A stretch of 64,000 nt of DNA from Caldalkalibacillus salinus (GTDB lineage Bacteria > Bacillota > Bacilli > Caldalkalibacillales > JCM-10596), in the NCBI RefSeq assembly GCF_016745835.1, contig NZ_JAERVL010000012.1, positions 62,001-126,000 on the forward strand. The letters run 5' to 3'. This document shows, piece by piece, positions 27,278 through 36,480 of this stretch. The translations under genes were made by a program, and so were the position numbers. The notes beneath the pieces were generated by a model that ran no database searches, had not been told where the DNA came from, and saw only the letters and a list, made by a program, of their open reading frames with translations. The first letter of the stretch is position 1; each line of letters begins with the position of its first letter.

Positions 27278-28993
27278 ATGTCATTTGACGGAATGGTCGT
27301 TCATGCGATCACACAGGAAATTCAATCAGCTTGCTTACAAGGGCGTATTGCTAAAATATATCAACCGTATGAGAGAGACCTCATTATTCATATACGAGCT
27401 CACGGTCGAAACCACAGATTACTCATTTCAGCTAATCCTTCGTATCCTAGAATGCATCTCACAGAAGAAACATTCATTAACCCGAAGGAAGCCCCGATGT
27501 TTTGTATGCTTTTACGTAAGCATCTTGAAGGTGCTGTGATTGAAGATATCTCACAAGTCGATAATGAACGTATGATTGAAATAACGGTACGCGGGAAGGA
27601 CGAATTAGGAGATACGGCCAAAAAACGCTTAGTGGTTGAACTTATGGGTCGACATAGTAACATTATTTTAGTAGACCCTGAACGAAACATGATTTTAGAT
27701 AGTATTCATCATGTGACGCCTGCTATTAGCCAATACCGCGTTGTATTACCCGGGCAATCTTACGTCTATCCTCCAGAACAGAACAAGTTAAACCCGTTCT
27801 TAGCTAGCGAAGACACGCTTTTGAAGAAGATTAATTTTAACCAAGGTAAGATTGACCAGCAAATCGTCAACACATTTAGCGGTGTCAGTCCACTTTTCGG
27901 GCAAGAAGTGTTGCACCGTGCCGGGCTACCGAACAGAGAGTCCGTTGCTCACTCCTTTTTTCAACTGATTGATCTTATTAAACAACACGACCTTCAGCCT
28001 GCTATGATGACGGCGAAGAACAAAGAATATTTTTATCTTTTTCCACTTGAACATTTACCTTCAGCACAAGTGAAATCGTACGCATCAGTCAGCAAGCTGC
28101 TTGAGGCTTTTTATCACGGGAAAGCGGAACGTGACCAAGTGAAACAACGCGCTAATGATTTAATTAAATTTGTTCAAAATGAGCGTAAGAAGAACCAAAA
28201 AAAAATAAAAAAGTTTCAACAAACGCAAAAGGACAGTGAAAAGGCAGAACAACATCAGTTGTTTGGTGAACTCCTTACAGCCTACATGCACCAAGTGAAG
28301 CGTGGGGACACGTCTGTTGAAGTGGTCAACTATTACGCTGAAGATGGCGAGATGGTCAGTATCCCACTTGATCCTGAAAAGACGCCTAATGAGAACGCTC
28401 AGCGTTACTTTAAAGCTTATAACAAAGCGAAACGCTCTATAGAAATGACGGAACAACAAATTGTCGCGGCGGAAAAGGAAATAGCCTATTTCGATGTGCT
28501 CTTACAACAGTTAGAGCATGCTTCACCGCAAGATATCGAGGATATACGTGAGGAATTGATAGAGGGCGGCTATATTAAAAAACGCCAATGGCATAAAAAG
28601 AAAAAGAAAGATGACAAGCCCCTGATTGACCAGTATGTTTCATCTGAAGGTACGACTATATACGTTGGAAAAAATAACAAACAGAATGAGTATCTCACAA
28701 ACCGATTGGCACGTTCTTCCGATACGTGGCTACACACGAAGGACATCCCCGGCTCTCACGTCGTAATCCGAGGAACAGATTTTTCAGAGGAAACGCTCCT
28801 GGAAGCGGCTGAAATTGCAGCGTACTTCAGTAAAGCACGTCGATCGAGTCAAGTTCCCGTCGATTATACTTTGATCAAGCACGTACGTAAACCGAGTGGA
28901 GCCAAGCCGGGATACGTCACTTACGACAACCAACAAACGGTGTATGTCACACCGAAGGATGAGACAGTTCAACAATTAAAGTTTAGAAAATAG
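27278..28993 (+). CDS. rqcH: Ribosome quality control protein RqcH (NFACT family)
   Basis: RqcH binds stalled large ribosomal subunits and adds C-terminal alanine tails that mark nascent chains for degradation. Older annotations call the family fibronectin-binding protein or YloA. The 571-residue protein starts MSFDGMVVHAITQEIQ, has the NFACT-N domain (about 1-270), a long charged coiled coil (about 270-430) and the NFACT-R domain with DTWLHTKDIPGSHVVIRG. The ATG at 27278 has AGAGGTGAA upstream. An earlier in-frame ATG at 27254 has none. Confidence 0.93.
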   Translation: MSFDGMVVHAITQEIQSACLQGRIAKIYQPYERDLIIHIRAHGRNHRLLISANPSYPRMHLTEETFINPKEAPMFCMLLRKHLEGAVIEDISQVDNERMIEITVRGKDELGDTAKKRLVVELMGRHSNIILVDPERNMILDSIHHVTPAISQYRVVLPGQSYVYPPEQNKLNPFLASEDTLLKKINFNQGKIDQQIVNTFSGVSPLFGQEVLHRAGLPNRESVAHSFFQLIDLIKQHDLQPAMMTAKNKEYFYLFPLEHLPSAQVKSYASVSKLLEAFYHGKAERDQVKQRANDLIKFVQNERKKNQKKIKKFQQTQKDSEKAEQHQLFGELLTAYMHQVKRGDTSVEVVNYYAEDGEMVSIPLDPEKTPNENAQRYFKAYNKAKRSIEMTEQQIVAAEKEIAYFDVLLQQLEHASPQDIEDIREELIEGGYIKKRQWHKKKKKDDKPLIDQYVSSEGTTIYVGKNNKQNEYLTNRLARSSDTWLHTKDIPGSHVVIRGTDFSEETLLEAAEIAAYFSKARRSSQVPVDYTLIKHVRKPSGAKPGYVTYDNQQTVYVTPKDETVQQLKFRK

Positions 28994-29353
28994 CGTTTCC
29001 ATGTCACACCAGAATACGTACGCTTCAATATGGTTAGCTCATCCGAGCAGATACAAATGAGAGCTAGGGTCACACCCTAGCTCTTCTTCATTCCTCCGCT
29101 TCATCTAGACGCCAAACGTGTATCTGCTTACTTCTTCCTAGTGCATACCACATCTCATTTCCGCATATTATTATGATTTCCTCTCGCATCAGGTCATGAA
29201 CGGTCTTAAGTCTTAATCCGTCTTTATTCTAAACGAAGGACGATTTACGATCTATAATAAAAGGAAAAAGATAACACTTATGTATGATCAGCCGCATGTG
29301 AAAACTATACAAAAACTTATAAATTCTATGCTGTTATCAAAGGATGTGAGTGT
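28994..29353. other. 360-base intergenic region between rqcH and ku
   Basis: It holds the rqcH terminator at 29061-29083 and, further on, an AT-rich stretch with a possible -10 (TATAAT near 29253) but no convincing -35. No ORF with a ribosome-binding site is seen before the ku start. Confidence 0.6.
29061..29083 (+). terminator. Terminator of rqcH
   Basis: GAGCTAGGG and CCCTAGCTC form a perfect 9-bp stem with a 5-base loop, followed by a T-rich tail (TTCTTCATT). Confidence 0.8.
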
Positions 29354-30232
29354 ATGCATACGATGTGGAAAGGGTCCATCAGTTTTGGGCTTGTGCACAT
29401 TCCCATAAAGTTATACTCTGCAACAGAATCCAAAGATGTGAAGTTAAGATATCTCCATGCAGAATGCCATACCCCCGTGAAATATGAAAAGAAATGTCCT
29501 GTGTGTGAAGAGGAAGTGCAACAACAAGAAATCTCTCGGGGTTACGAGTATGAGAAAGGTAAATTCGTCGTACTCGAGAAAGATGATTTTGACCAAGTGA
29601 CACCTGAAACAAACAAATCCATTGAGATCATTGACTTCGTTGATTTAAAGGACATAGACCCTATTTACTTTAACCGCTCATACTTTGTAGGACCCAGTGA
29701 AAACGGGGAAAAAGCCTACGCTTTGTTAAAGGAAGCGATGGAGCAGTCAGGTAAGATCGGTGTAGCAAAAATAACGATTCGTTCTAAACAGCATTTGGCC
29801 GTCGTCCGCATTTATGATAAAGGGATGGTTCTAGAGACGATCTTCTATCCGGATGAGGTTCGCAATGTCGATCATGTCCCTGATATCCCTGAGAACGTAG
29901 ATCTTGATGATAAGGAACTCAACATGGCTAAACAGTTGGTTGAGCAATTAACTACTGACTTTGAACCGGACAAATATACAGATGATTACCGTGAAAATCT
30001 GATGGAGCTCATCCAAGCGAAAATTACAGGAGACGAAATCAAAGTGGCTAAAGAGGTGCCAGAAACGGATATCGTTAACCTTATGGATGCCCTACAAGCA
30101 AGTATTGATGAAACGGAACCGAAAAAGAAAGGGACAACAAAAAAAGGCGAAACTAAAAAAAGCGAAGCTAAAAAAGGCGGAACGAAGAAAGCGACGGGTA
30201 AAAAGACGGCGTCTAAAAAGAAGTCAGGATAG
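29354..30232 (+). CDS. ku: Non-homologous end joining protein Ku
   Basis: Bacterial Ku forms a homodimeric ring on double-strand DNA ends and recruits the LigD ligase and polymerase. The 292-residue protein has the Ku core (about 1-250), starting MWKGSISFGLVHIPIKLYSA, with CPVCEEEV and PIYFNRSYFVGP. A lysine-rich C-terminal tail (about 255-292) is built of short KKG(T/E)TKK-like repeats that would bind DNA. AAGGA lies 9 bases before the ATG. Its 3' end overlaps the convergent monooxygenase gene by 9 bases. The ligase partner is 5.2 kb away. Confidence 0.96.
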   Translation: MHTMWKGSISFGLVHIPIKLYSATESKDVKLRYLHAECHTPVKYEKKCPVCEEEVQQQEISRGYEYEKGKFVVLEKDDFDQVTPETNKSIEIIDFVDLKDIDPIYFNRSYFVGPSENGEKAYALLKEAMEQSGKIGVAKITIRSKQHLAVVRIYDKGMVLETIFYPDEVRNVDHVPDIPENVDLDDKELNMAKQLVEQLTTDFEPDKYTDDYRENLMELIQAKITGDEIKVAKEVPETDIVNLMDALQASIDETEPKKKGTTKKGETKKSEAKKGGTKKATGKKTASKKKSG

Positions 30233-31210
30233 AAATAGCTCCGCCAGTCTCGTATATGACGCCTGTTTTTCTTTTTCATCGTAAATATTGGTCAAAACCA
30301 TGAGCTCATCAACTTGATGTTCCTCTGCCAGCAGGAGCAGTGAATCTTTGACCTTCTCCGGTCCACCTATAATCATACGACCTCGGTTTTGTTTGATTTT
30401 CTGGTGATCGCGTGAAGACAGTGGTACGGCTCTAGCTTCTTCTAGACTGGGGATATGTGTGTTAAGCCCTTTTTCAGTTCGAAGTAACCAAACGTCTTGA
30501 CTGAGTGCTAAAGTTTCGGCATGTTCATCATCCGCACCGCAAATCACAAACACAGCCGTCAAAGCTTTGGGCTCAGCCATATACATAGATCGAAATGACG
30601 CTCTATAGGTCCAATGAGCTGCTTTCCCCCGGTCGGGACTAATGAAGTGACCATATACGTACCCAACACCATGGTGTGCTGCGAGCTGGGCACTGTTTTC
30701 ACCTAATCCCAGTGAAAATATTGACGGTGCCGTCACGGTTCGTGGTGTGGCATATACACCATCCACATCCTTACCTTGAACATATCGCGTTAAGGTGTCT
30801 AGTTTTTGAGGATACGTTTGTAATTGTGGCTCTTTGTCATTTGCTAAAGCTCGGCGGACACGTTCAACACCGCCAGGAGAACGACCCACACCACCATCAA
30901 TACGACCTGGAAAAAGGGATTCAAGCTGTAACAGTTGGGTGGCGACCTTTAAAGGACTATACTGGGGTAAAAGAATTCCGCCGGACCCTACATGAATCGT
31001 TTCCGTAAGACTTGCGGACACAGCCATCATAACTTCCGGGGAACTTGAAGACAATCCACTTGTACCGTGATGTTCCGCAAACCAATAACGTTTGAAGCCT
31101 AATTGTTCAGCATATTTTACTTGCGCTATCGTATCCCTCGCCACATCCTCTGCCGACTTCCCCGTGGGGGTTGCCATTTGATCTAGAATACTGATTTGTA
31201 TATCTTTCAC
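30224..31210 (-). CDS. Luciferase-like (LLM class) flavin-dependent oxidoreductase
   Basis: This 328-residue TIM-barrel protein belongs to the bacterial luciferase/alkanal monooxygenase superfamily. Visible motifs are ISILDQMA, KRYWFAEHHG, GSGGILLPQYSPLKVA and SLFPGRIDGGVGRSPGG. Similar proteins in Bacillus include YwcH. The substrate is unknown. The start is a GTG with GAGGAG 10 bases upstream. It overlaps the end of ku in the opposite direction and lies 62 bases beyond the ger operon's last gene, so it may sit alone. Confidence 0.88.
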   Translation of the reverse strand: MKDIQISILDQMATPTGKSAEDVARDTIAQVKYAEQLGFKRYWFAEHHGTSGLSSSSPEVMMAVSASLTETIHVGSGGILLPQYSPLKVATQLLQLESLFPGRIDGGVGRSPGGVERVRRALANDKEPQLQTYPQKLDTLTRYVQGKDVDGVYATPRTVTAPSIFSLGLGENSAQLAAHHGVGYVYGHFISPDRGKAAHWTYRASFRSMYMAEPKALTAVFVICGADDEHAETLALSQDVWLLRTEKGLNTHIPSLEEARAVPLSSRDHQKIKQNRGRMIIGGPEKVKDSLLLLAEEHQVDELMVLTNIYDEKEKQASYTRLAELFLS

Positions 31211-31271
31211 TTCATGTTCACTCCTCTGACGCTCCCAATCACTCCTCTGTCCCTCCAGAGCCCGTGTCTCT

Positions 31272-31442
31272 TTAGATGTAGCTTAATATCAGTGGTAGAG
31301 CTAACAAACTCCCCCCGACCAACAGCATAATAAAGATACTAGCAAATTTTTTTCCATGATGCCACAGCATTCTGGCATAGCGGTACGTATAGTAAATGGC
31401 ATACACTGCGAGCGCATAATTAAAAATAGGTAATGACGTCAT
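31272..31442 (-). CDS. Small two-helix membrane protein, candidate germinant receptor D subunit
   Basis: The 56-residue protein has two hydrophobic segments (about 4-23 and 34-54) joined by a basic loop (RYARMLWHHGKK). GGGAGG lies 8 bases before the ATG, and the start is one base after the gerC-type stop, so it is translationally linked to the receptor operon. Some Bacillus receptors have a small fourth D subunit with two helices that modulates germination. Position, size and topology fit this, but I cannot confirm by sequence similarity. Confidence 0.7.
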   Translation of the reverse strand: MTSLPIFNYALAVYAIYYTYRYARMLWHHGKKFASIFIMLLVGGSLLALPLILSYI

Positions 31443-31443
31443 C

Positions 31444-32661
31444 TCATTGACCTCCCTGACTCGGGCTAAGTTGTTTACCAAACCTCATCAGCTCAACATC
31501 AAAATTAACATTGACATCGTATTGAGGAAAATGATCCTCCCAACTGTAGTTCATATAACCTTCCCAAGTTTTAAATTTCTGTCTTACGATCCTCGTCCAT
31601 TCAAATGCATCGGCTTGGAAATCCTCTTGTGTCTTCTTTACGATCTGCTTCGCACTTTCGTTCAATTGGTTTTCTATCGCTCTAATCAGAAGGTTTTTGT
31701 TCTCTATATTGTTGACATAATCGATCTGACTAGGAACCGCAAGCAATTCAATGTTAACCGGTACAGTGACATTGATCACTTCTTGATCCAATTGTATGTC
31801 AATGATTGTAGGCTCCTTCTTCATCAACCTCGTAACGATATGATATTTTTTATTCTTTGGGTCATTAAAATCTGATAGTAGGTTGTCCGCTTTTGTATCG
31901 GGCCTTAATAATAAGCTTAATCTTGTTTCAATGCCTGTCAGCTTGCTGACCATCTTGCCATTCTTAAAAACGGCTGAGCCTAATATCTGCACAGGGTTGC
32001 TCCCGTATTTTGATAACTCCCCTGCTGCCAGATCATCCGCTTGGTCTACGGGCTTAGGTTCAAACTGACTCGCTGTGGCATATACAGCAAGAAAAAGGGA
32101 GGGATTTTCACCTAAGCTATCAAAATAACGATATAAAGTCGCCTGGGGTAGTAATCCTGTATCCATATAACGGCTGACCATTAACTCATAGAATTTATGC
32201 GGACGACGCTCTAATTCAGGATTATTTTCGCGGATGAAAGTTGCCGCTCGTTCCCTAGAAACGATCATATTGATGTTGCGTCGGATTTGTCTGTCCCGTA
32301 ATGTGGCTTGTACGATAGACGTAAACGCTTCCGAACGGGCCAGCTCTTCACTAATGACAATGGTCTTTAAGTGAGACAAGCGGACATCCTTCATAATCGC
32401 CGTGTTGACCAAATCTTTGGCCGAAAGTAAGTCTGGTGCGTTAAGGGTGATAATCTCACTCGGTTCATTAGGTTTTCCTTGCGTCAGCACTGAAGATACT
32501 TCACGCGGGTTGGCAATCTCATATGTGACATCAATACTGTCTCCTTCCCCTTTGTCCAGACCTACCGTGACCGGAAAGGCGTTTTGTTCAATTTCGGCTT
32601 TATCCCAGCACCCCGTTAAACTAAACAGCATGACAACGGTTAAGATAACACTCTTTTTCAT
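31444..32661 (-). CDS. Ger(x)C family germinant receptor lipoprotein (C subunit)
   Basis: C subunits of nutrient receptors are lipid-anchored on the outer face of the spore inner membrane. The 405-residue protein begins with a lipoprotein signal (MKKSVILTVVMLFSLTGC, Cys at 18) followed by WDKAEIEQNAFPVTVGLDK, the GerC signature. The C-terminal domain is of normal length. Its ATG overlaps the gerB-type stop. The germinant cannot be told from sequence. Confidence 0.93.
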   Translation of the reverse strand: MKKSVILTVVMLFSLTGCWDKAEIEQNAFPVTVGLDKGEGDSIDVTYEIANPREVSSVLTQGKPNEPSEIITLNAPDLLSAKDLVNTAIMKDVRLSHLKTIVISEELARSEAFTSIVQATLRDRQIRRNINMIVSRERAATFIRENNPELERRPHKFYELMVSRYMDTGLLPQATLYRYFDSLGENPSLFLAVYATASQFEPKPVDQADDLAAGELSKYGSNPVQILGSAVFKNGKMVSKLTGIETRLSLLLRPDTKADNLLSDFNDPKNKKYHIVTRLMKKEPTIIDIQLDQEVINVTVPVNIELLAVPSQIDYVNNIENKNLLIRAIENQLNESAKQIVKKTQEDFQADAFEWTRIVRQKFKTWEGYMNYSWEDHFPQYDVNVNFDVELMRFGKQLSPSQGGQ

Positions 32662-33752
32662 ACTGCATGTCTTCCTTTCATCTTAGAAAGTAGCCATAAA
32701 CCAAAAGGTAATAAAAGGATCATCAACCAATTGAGCTGATATAATAGGCTATCACGTAATATATAAATTATCTCTAGCACAGATTCGGGGAGAATGCCTA
32801 TGAATACGAAAATCACCGCCAGGGGAAACACCATCGGTCTCATATCATCCAACTTCAGTGTCTTAGCAAAAATGTAGACGGTGGTGTACAAGTAAATGGC
32901 TAATCGCACGATAAAAGCGATGGCCCAAAACCCGATAAAAAGCGCTTCCATATTAGTAAAGATAGGCCCCAAATCAACGACCCTTGTCAACTGCTGAAAG
33001 GGATAAGGGATCGTCTCTACAGAAGGATAATTGTACATGGCCACATATACAGCTAAGTAGAAGACAAGCTCTACGAGAACGACGCCTAAACCAATCAATG
33101 TGGCTTGCTTATATTGACCGACCTTTCGTACAAAAGGCAGAAAAATAGCTAAAATTAATACTTCACCAAACAAAAAACTATAACGAATCCCCCCTTCTGT
33201 TATCTCACCCACTCCCATCCCTTGCCAGGGAAAGAGATGATCCCAGCGTAGATCTTGCCATATAAATAAAATGAGCACCACAAACGCGAGTGTCATATAC
33301 GGGACCACTAGCCATGCTGTCCGTGCCACACTTTCAAACCCACGAGTAGCGACAAACCATATACAAACAAAAACGATCAAAAAGACGACGTTAATGGGCG
33401 TAGTCGGAAAATACATTGAATTGAGGATATTAACGAAACTCCGACTATAGAGGACGGTGGTCACAAACATGAAAGTAAACAGAAGAAAACTAATGACAAA
33501 CCCCATATACTGACCTGTTAGCTTGAAGACTAAATCAAAAACATCTACGCTTTCGGAAGCGATCAAAAGTCTAAATAAGCAGAGAAAAGATAAGAAGACC
33601 ACAATAACTGATACGATTGGAATCAACCATGTCGCCGTAGCTCCTAAGGGAAACATTGCTACAGGCGTCATGTCTGCCACTTTAAGACCAATAGTGATAA
33701 GGATCAGTGCACAAAACTCACGTACCCCAACAATATCTTCTTGATGTCTCAT
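32658..33752 (-). CDS. GerAB-type spore germination permease (B subunit)
   Basis: B subunits belong to the amino acid/polyamine/organocation superfamily and bind the germinant. The 364-residue protein has about ten hydrophobic segments across its length. It lies between A and C subunit genes with four-base ATGA overlaps on both sides, the normal layout of a gerA-type operon. Confidence 0.93.
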   Translation of the reverse strand: MRHQEDIVGVREFCALILITIGLKVADMTPVAMFPLGATATWLIPIVSVIVVFLSFLCLFRLLIASESVDVFDLVFKLTGQYMGFVISFLLFTFMFVTTVLYSRSFVNILNSMYFPTTPINVVFLIVFVCIWFVATRGFESVARTAWLVVPYMTLAFVVLILFIWQDLRWDHLFPWQGMGVGEITEGGIRYSFLFGEVLILAIFLPFVRKVGQYKQATLIGLGVVLVELVFYLAVYVAMYNYPSVETIPYPFQQLTRVVDLGPIFTNMEALFIGFWAIAFIVRLAIYLYTTVYIFAKTLKLDDMRPMVFPLAVIFVFIGILPESVLEIIYILRDSLLYQLNWLMILLLPFGLWLLSKMKGRHAV

Positions 33753-35236
33753 CGTCTTGATCCTCCCTTCTGATGACGTACTGGATCTTGAGGGTGAATA
33801 TTAAACGGTCTGAGCCACTGCTTCCACACTGGCGGTCTCAGTATCAGATCCTTTGAGGAGCGGTAGTGTGGCGCCATGGGAGACACAAATGGCACACCAA
33901 AAGATTGAGTAGATACGAGATAGGCCACACAAACAGTAATGCCAAGCGCCATACCTAATAAACCCATAAACCCTGCTAAAGCAATAAAGCCAAACCTTGC
34001 AATCCTTACCGCAAAATTAAAGCTGTTGGAAGGTATCGTGAACGAGGCTAAGCTAGCAAACCCAACAACTACAATCACAATCGGGCTGACCATCCCAGCT
34101 TCAATGGCGGCGAGACTAATAATGAGTGCCCCAATCAATGTCACGACTATACCCATCTTAGTTGGCATGCGGATACCCGCTTCTCTGATAATATCAAAAG
34201 TAACCTCTACTAAGAGCACTTCAAATAAAACTGGAAAAGGCACGTTTTCCCTCGTTCCCCCCATGGTTAGCAGGAGGTCTGTTGGCACCATCTCAACATG
34301 ATAATTTAATACAGCTACAAACATGGCAGGGAGAAACAAAGCAGCAAAGAAAGCAATGAGTCTAATGATTCGCATCTGATTACCGAAGGCCCATCGCTGG
34401 TATTGATCTTCAGCCGTATGAAAGAAGGACCAAAATGTCACGGGAACAACCAGACATACTGGAGAACTGTCCATTAACAGGACGACATGACCTTCCTGAA
34501 GAAAGGAGGCCGCTCTGTCTGGGCGTTCCGTGTACAAAACAGTGGGTACAAGTGAATAAGGTTTATCTTCAATATATTGTTCTAACATTGATAAATTTTG
34601 TACGTGTTCAGCCGGAATGTCTTTTATTTTTTCTCTCACTTCTTTAAGGAGACCTGGCCTAACAAGTCCATCTATATACATCAATGATACTTCTGATTGA
34701 GTTTGACCTAAACGCATCGTATCTGTTACTAAATGTGAATGTTTTAATTGCTTTCTAATCAAAGAGCCATTCATTTCTCTTGACTCTACAAACGATTCAC
34801 GTGGTCCTTTAATAACGATTTCCATTTCGGGCTCTGTCACACTTCTATGTTTAAAACCTACAGTGGGTACAGCGTAAGCTTTATTTTTACCTTCAAACAA
34901 GATGATCGTATGGCCTTGAAGTAATCGATGAATAACCTCTTCCAGTGTGTCATGGGACGTGTACTCTAATATTGTTGGTGTGGCTTCTATGCTCTCTTCA
35001 CCCCACAGACCATCTTGAAGCTTTTGATCAGTGGATAAAGGTTTGATCACTTTGTCGTCAATGACGTTCTCATTGATTAGTCCTCTAATATAGATCACCA
35101 CAAAAGTTTTTCCTTTATGAGGTACGCGGATTTTTCTTTCAATCAAATCTTGATTCGTAGGAGAGGAGAAAGCTTCCCTCAAGCCGATTATGTTTTGATC
35201 AAGTGTTGTGCCGATGTGTCTTGGCTGTCTTGACAT
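33749..35236 (-). CDS. GerAA-type spore germination protein (A subunit)
   Basis: A subunits assemble into a membrane channel of the germinant receptor. The 495-residue protein has a soluble N-terminal part (about 1-285) with family features EMNGSLIRKQLKHS, LVRPGLLKEVREKI and YTERPDRAASFLQEGHVVLLMDSSP. A membrane domain follows with LLLTMGGTRENVPFP and LLVEVTFDIIREAGIRMPTKMG. It is first in the A-B-C-small protein operon. GGAG lies 11 bases before the ATG, with a sigma-G-like promoter further upstream. Confidence 0.94.
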   Translation of the reverse strand: MSRQPRHIGTTLDQNIIGLREAFSSPTNQDLIERKIRVPHKGKTFVVIYIRGLINENVIDDKVIKPLSTDQKLQDGLWGEESIEATPTILEYTSHDTLEEVIHRLLQGHTIILFEGKNKAYAVPTVGFKHRSVTEPEMEIVIKGPRESFVESREMNGSLIRKQLKHSHLVTDTMRLGQTQSEVSLMYIDGLVRPGLLKEVREKIKDIPAEHVQNLSMLEQYIEDKPYSLVPTVLYTERPDRAASFLQEGHVVLLMDSSPVCLVVPVTFWSFFHTAEDQYQRWAFGNQMRIIRLIAFFAALFLPAMFVAVLNYHVEMVPTDLLLTMGGTRENVPFPVLFEVLLVEVTFDIIREAGIRMPTKMGIVVTLIGALIISLAAIEAGMVSPIVIVVVGFASLASFTIPSNSFNFAVRIARFGFIALAGFMGLLGMALGITVCVAYLVSTQSFGVPFVSPMAPHYRSSKDLILRPPVWKQWLRPFNIHPQDPVRHQKGGSRR

Positions 35237-35284
35237 GTTGTTTCACACTCCGTCTTTTTAAACCCTTGGTTCATTTATTACGGG

Positions 35285-35313
35285 TAGTTTTTCCTTTTTA
35301 TTTCCAACTATTC
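35285..35313 (-). promoter_or_regulatory. Sigma-G-like promoter of the ger operon
   Basis: On the minus strand GAATA (35309-35313) and AAAACTA (35285-35291) are separated by 17 bases. The -10 matches CATACTA at five of seven positions. Ger operons are known to be sigma-G dependent in B. subtilis, which supports the call. Confidence 0.42.
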
Positions 35314-35426
35314 GTTTTATTTACAATCAGTAGATTAAGTCAGGCTAACCACTTCCTTCAGTGTAATCACATGCGGTCAAAGAATAGGGTTGGGTTACCC
35401 ACACATATATCACACCGTAAGAAACA

Positions 35427-35433
35427 CATACTA
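35427..35433 (+). promoter_or_regulatory. Sigma-G-type -10 element upstream of the NHEJ ligase
   Basis: CATACTA, the sigma-G/F -10 consensus, lies 39 bases before the ligase ATG. The -35 region (ACATATAT, 17-19 bases upstream) is a weak match. B. subtilis NHEJ genes are expressed in the forespore under sigma-G. Confidence 0.42.
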
Positions 35434-35471
35434 GGAATGATTGTATATATTAGTTATCTGGAGGCGTCACA

Positions 35472-36416
35472 ATGAAATTTTCCCCTATCACGCCATTTGA
35501 GCCTATCAGTACAGACGAATGGCCCTCAGGAGAACAATGGGTCAGTCAGGTCAAGTGGGATGGTGTCCGTATTCTCGTCTATTATGATGGTAAAGAGGTC
35601 AATATCTTTAACAGAAGACACAACAATCGTATCCTGCAATATCCTGAATTAGCCGATGTCCACGCCTATTGCAACGGGGGATCATTCATCTTAGACGGTG
35701 AGGTCATCGCATTAGATGAAGGTAAGCCCTCATTCCACAAGGTGATGAAAAGAGATCGTATACGTAAAAGTGACCGTGTCGCTTTAGCCCAAAAAGAAGT
35801 TCCGATCACCTATATGATATTCGACATCCTCTACTACAATGGTGAATGGATTACAAATAAGCCATTAGAGGAAAGACAACACATATTAACTGACATCATC
35901 ACTGTGTCTGACACCGTGCAAGTGGTCAAGAACCATTCTCACCCCGAGGACCTATATCAAGTGGTGACAAAACATGATTTAGAAGGCATTGTGATGAAAG
36001 ATATGCGAGGAACCTATACTATCGGAGGAAAAGATAAACGGTGGCAAAAAAGAAAGGTTTTTAAGGACCTTGTTGCTGTGGTTGGTGGTGTCACGTTCCG
36101 TTCAAAACAGGTTAACGCGTTACTTTTAGGTCTTTATGATGAACAAGAAAGATTACAGTATATTGGCCACGCCGGAACAGGGAAACTGACACAGCATGAC
36201 TGGAAAAATATCACGAAAACAGCTGAAGCGTTACAGATAGAGACTCAACCGTTTGTAAATACACCAGAACGAAGCAAAGATGCCATGTGGGTTCAACCTG
36301 AACTCACAGTTAAAATTAATTTTATTGAATGGACAAAATCTCATACACTGAGACAACCAAGTATTCAATCGATCGTGAAAGCAGACCCCAAATCTTGCAC
36401 CTTTGAACAAAATTAA
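35472..36416 (+). CDS. ATP-dependent DNA ligase, LigD ligase-domain type, stand-alone
   Basis: The 314-residue protein consists of the nucleotidyltransferase and OB-fold parts of an NHEJ ligase. The catalytic lysine is K28 in KWDGVR. Other motifs follow in order: FNRRHNNR, FILDGEVIA, MIFDILYYNG, LEGIVMKD and KRWQKRKVFKDL. In B. subtilis LigD the ligase is fused to a polymerase domain. Here the ORF stops after the OB fold and the polymerase is a separate gene at 37135. GGAGG lies upstream of the ATG. Ku at 29354 is the likely partner. Confidence 0.93.
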   Translation: MKFSPITPFEPISTDEWPSGEQWVSQVKWDGVRILVYYDGKEVNIFNRRHNNRILQYPELADVHAYCNGGSFILDGEVIALDEGKPSFHKVMKRDRIRKSDRVALAQKEVPITYMIFDILYYNGEWITNKPLEERQHILTDIITVSDTVQVVKNHSHPEDLYQVVTKHDLEGIVMKDMRGTYTIGGKDKRWQKRKVFKDLVAVVGGVTFRSKQVNALLLGLYDEQERLQYIGHAGTGKLTQHDWKNITKTAEALQIETQPFVNTPERSKDAMWVQPELTVKINFIEWTKSHTLRQPSIQSIVKADPKSCTFEQN

Positions 36417-36480
36417 TCAAGTCCTCGTGTATAACCGCGTTTTATTTGACGAAACCTATACTTGAATGTGGGGGTTTTAT

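Noticed and set aside
29354-30232. Repetitive lysine-rich tail of Ku as a separate low-complexity element
   Set aside because: Basic tails are common in bacterial Ku and aid DNA binding, so it is treated as part of the gene.
31447-31875. 142-codon plus-strand ORF antisense to the gerC-type gene
   Set aside because: It is a shadow of a well-supported gene on the other strand, with no ribosome-binding site and no recognisable domain.
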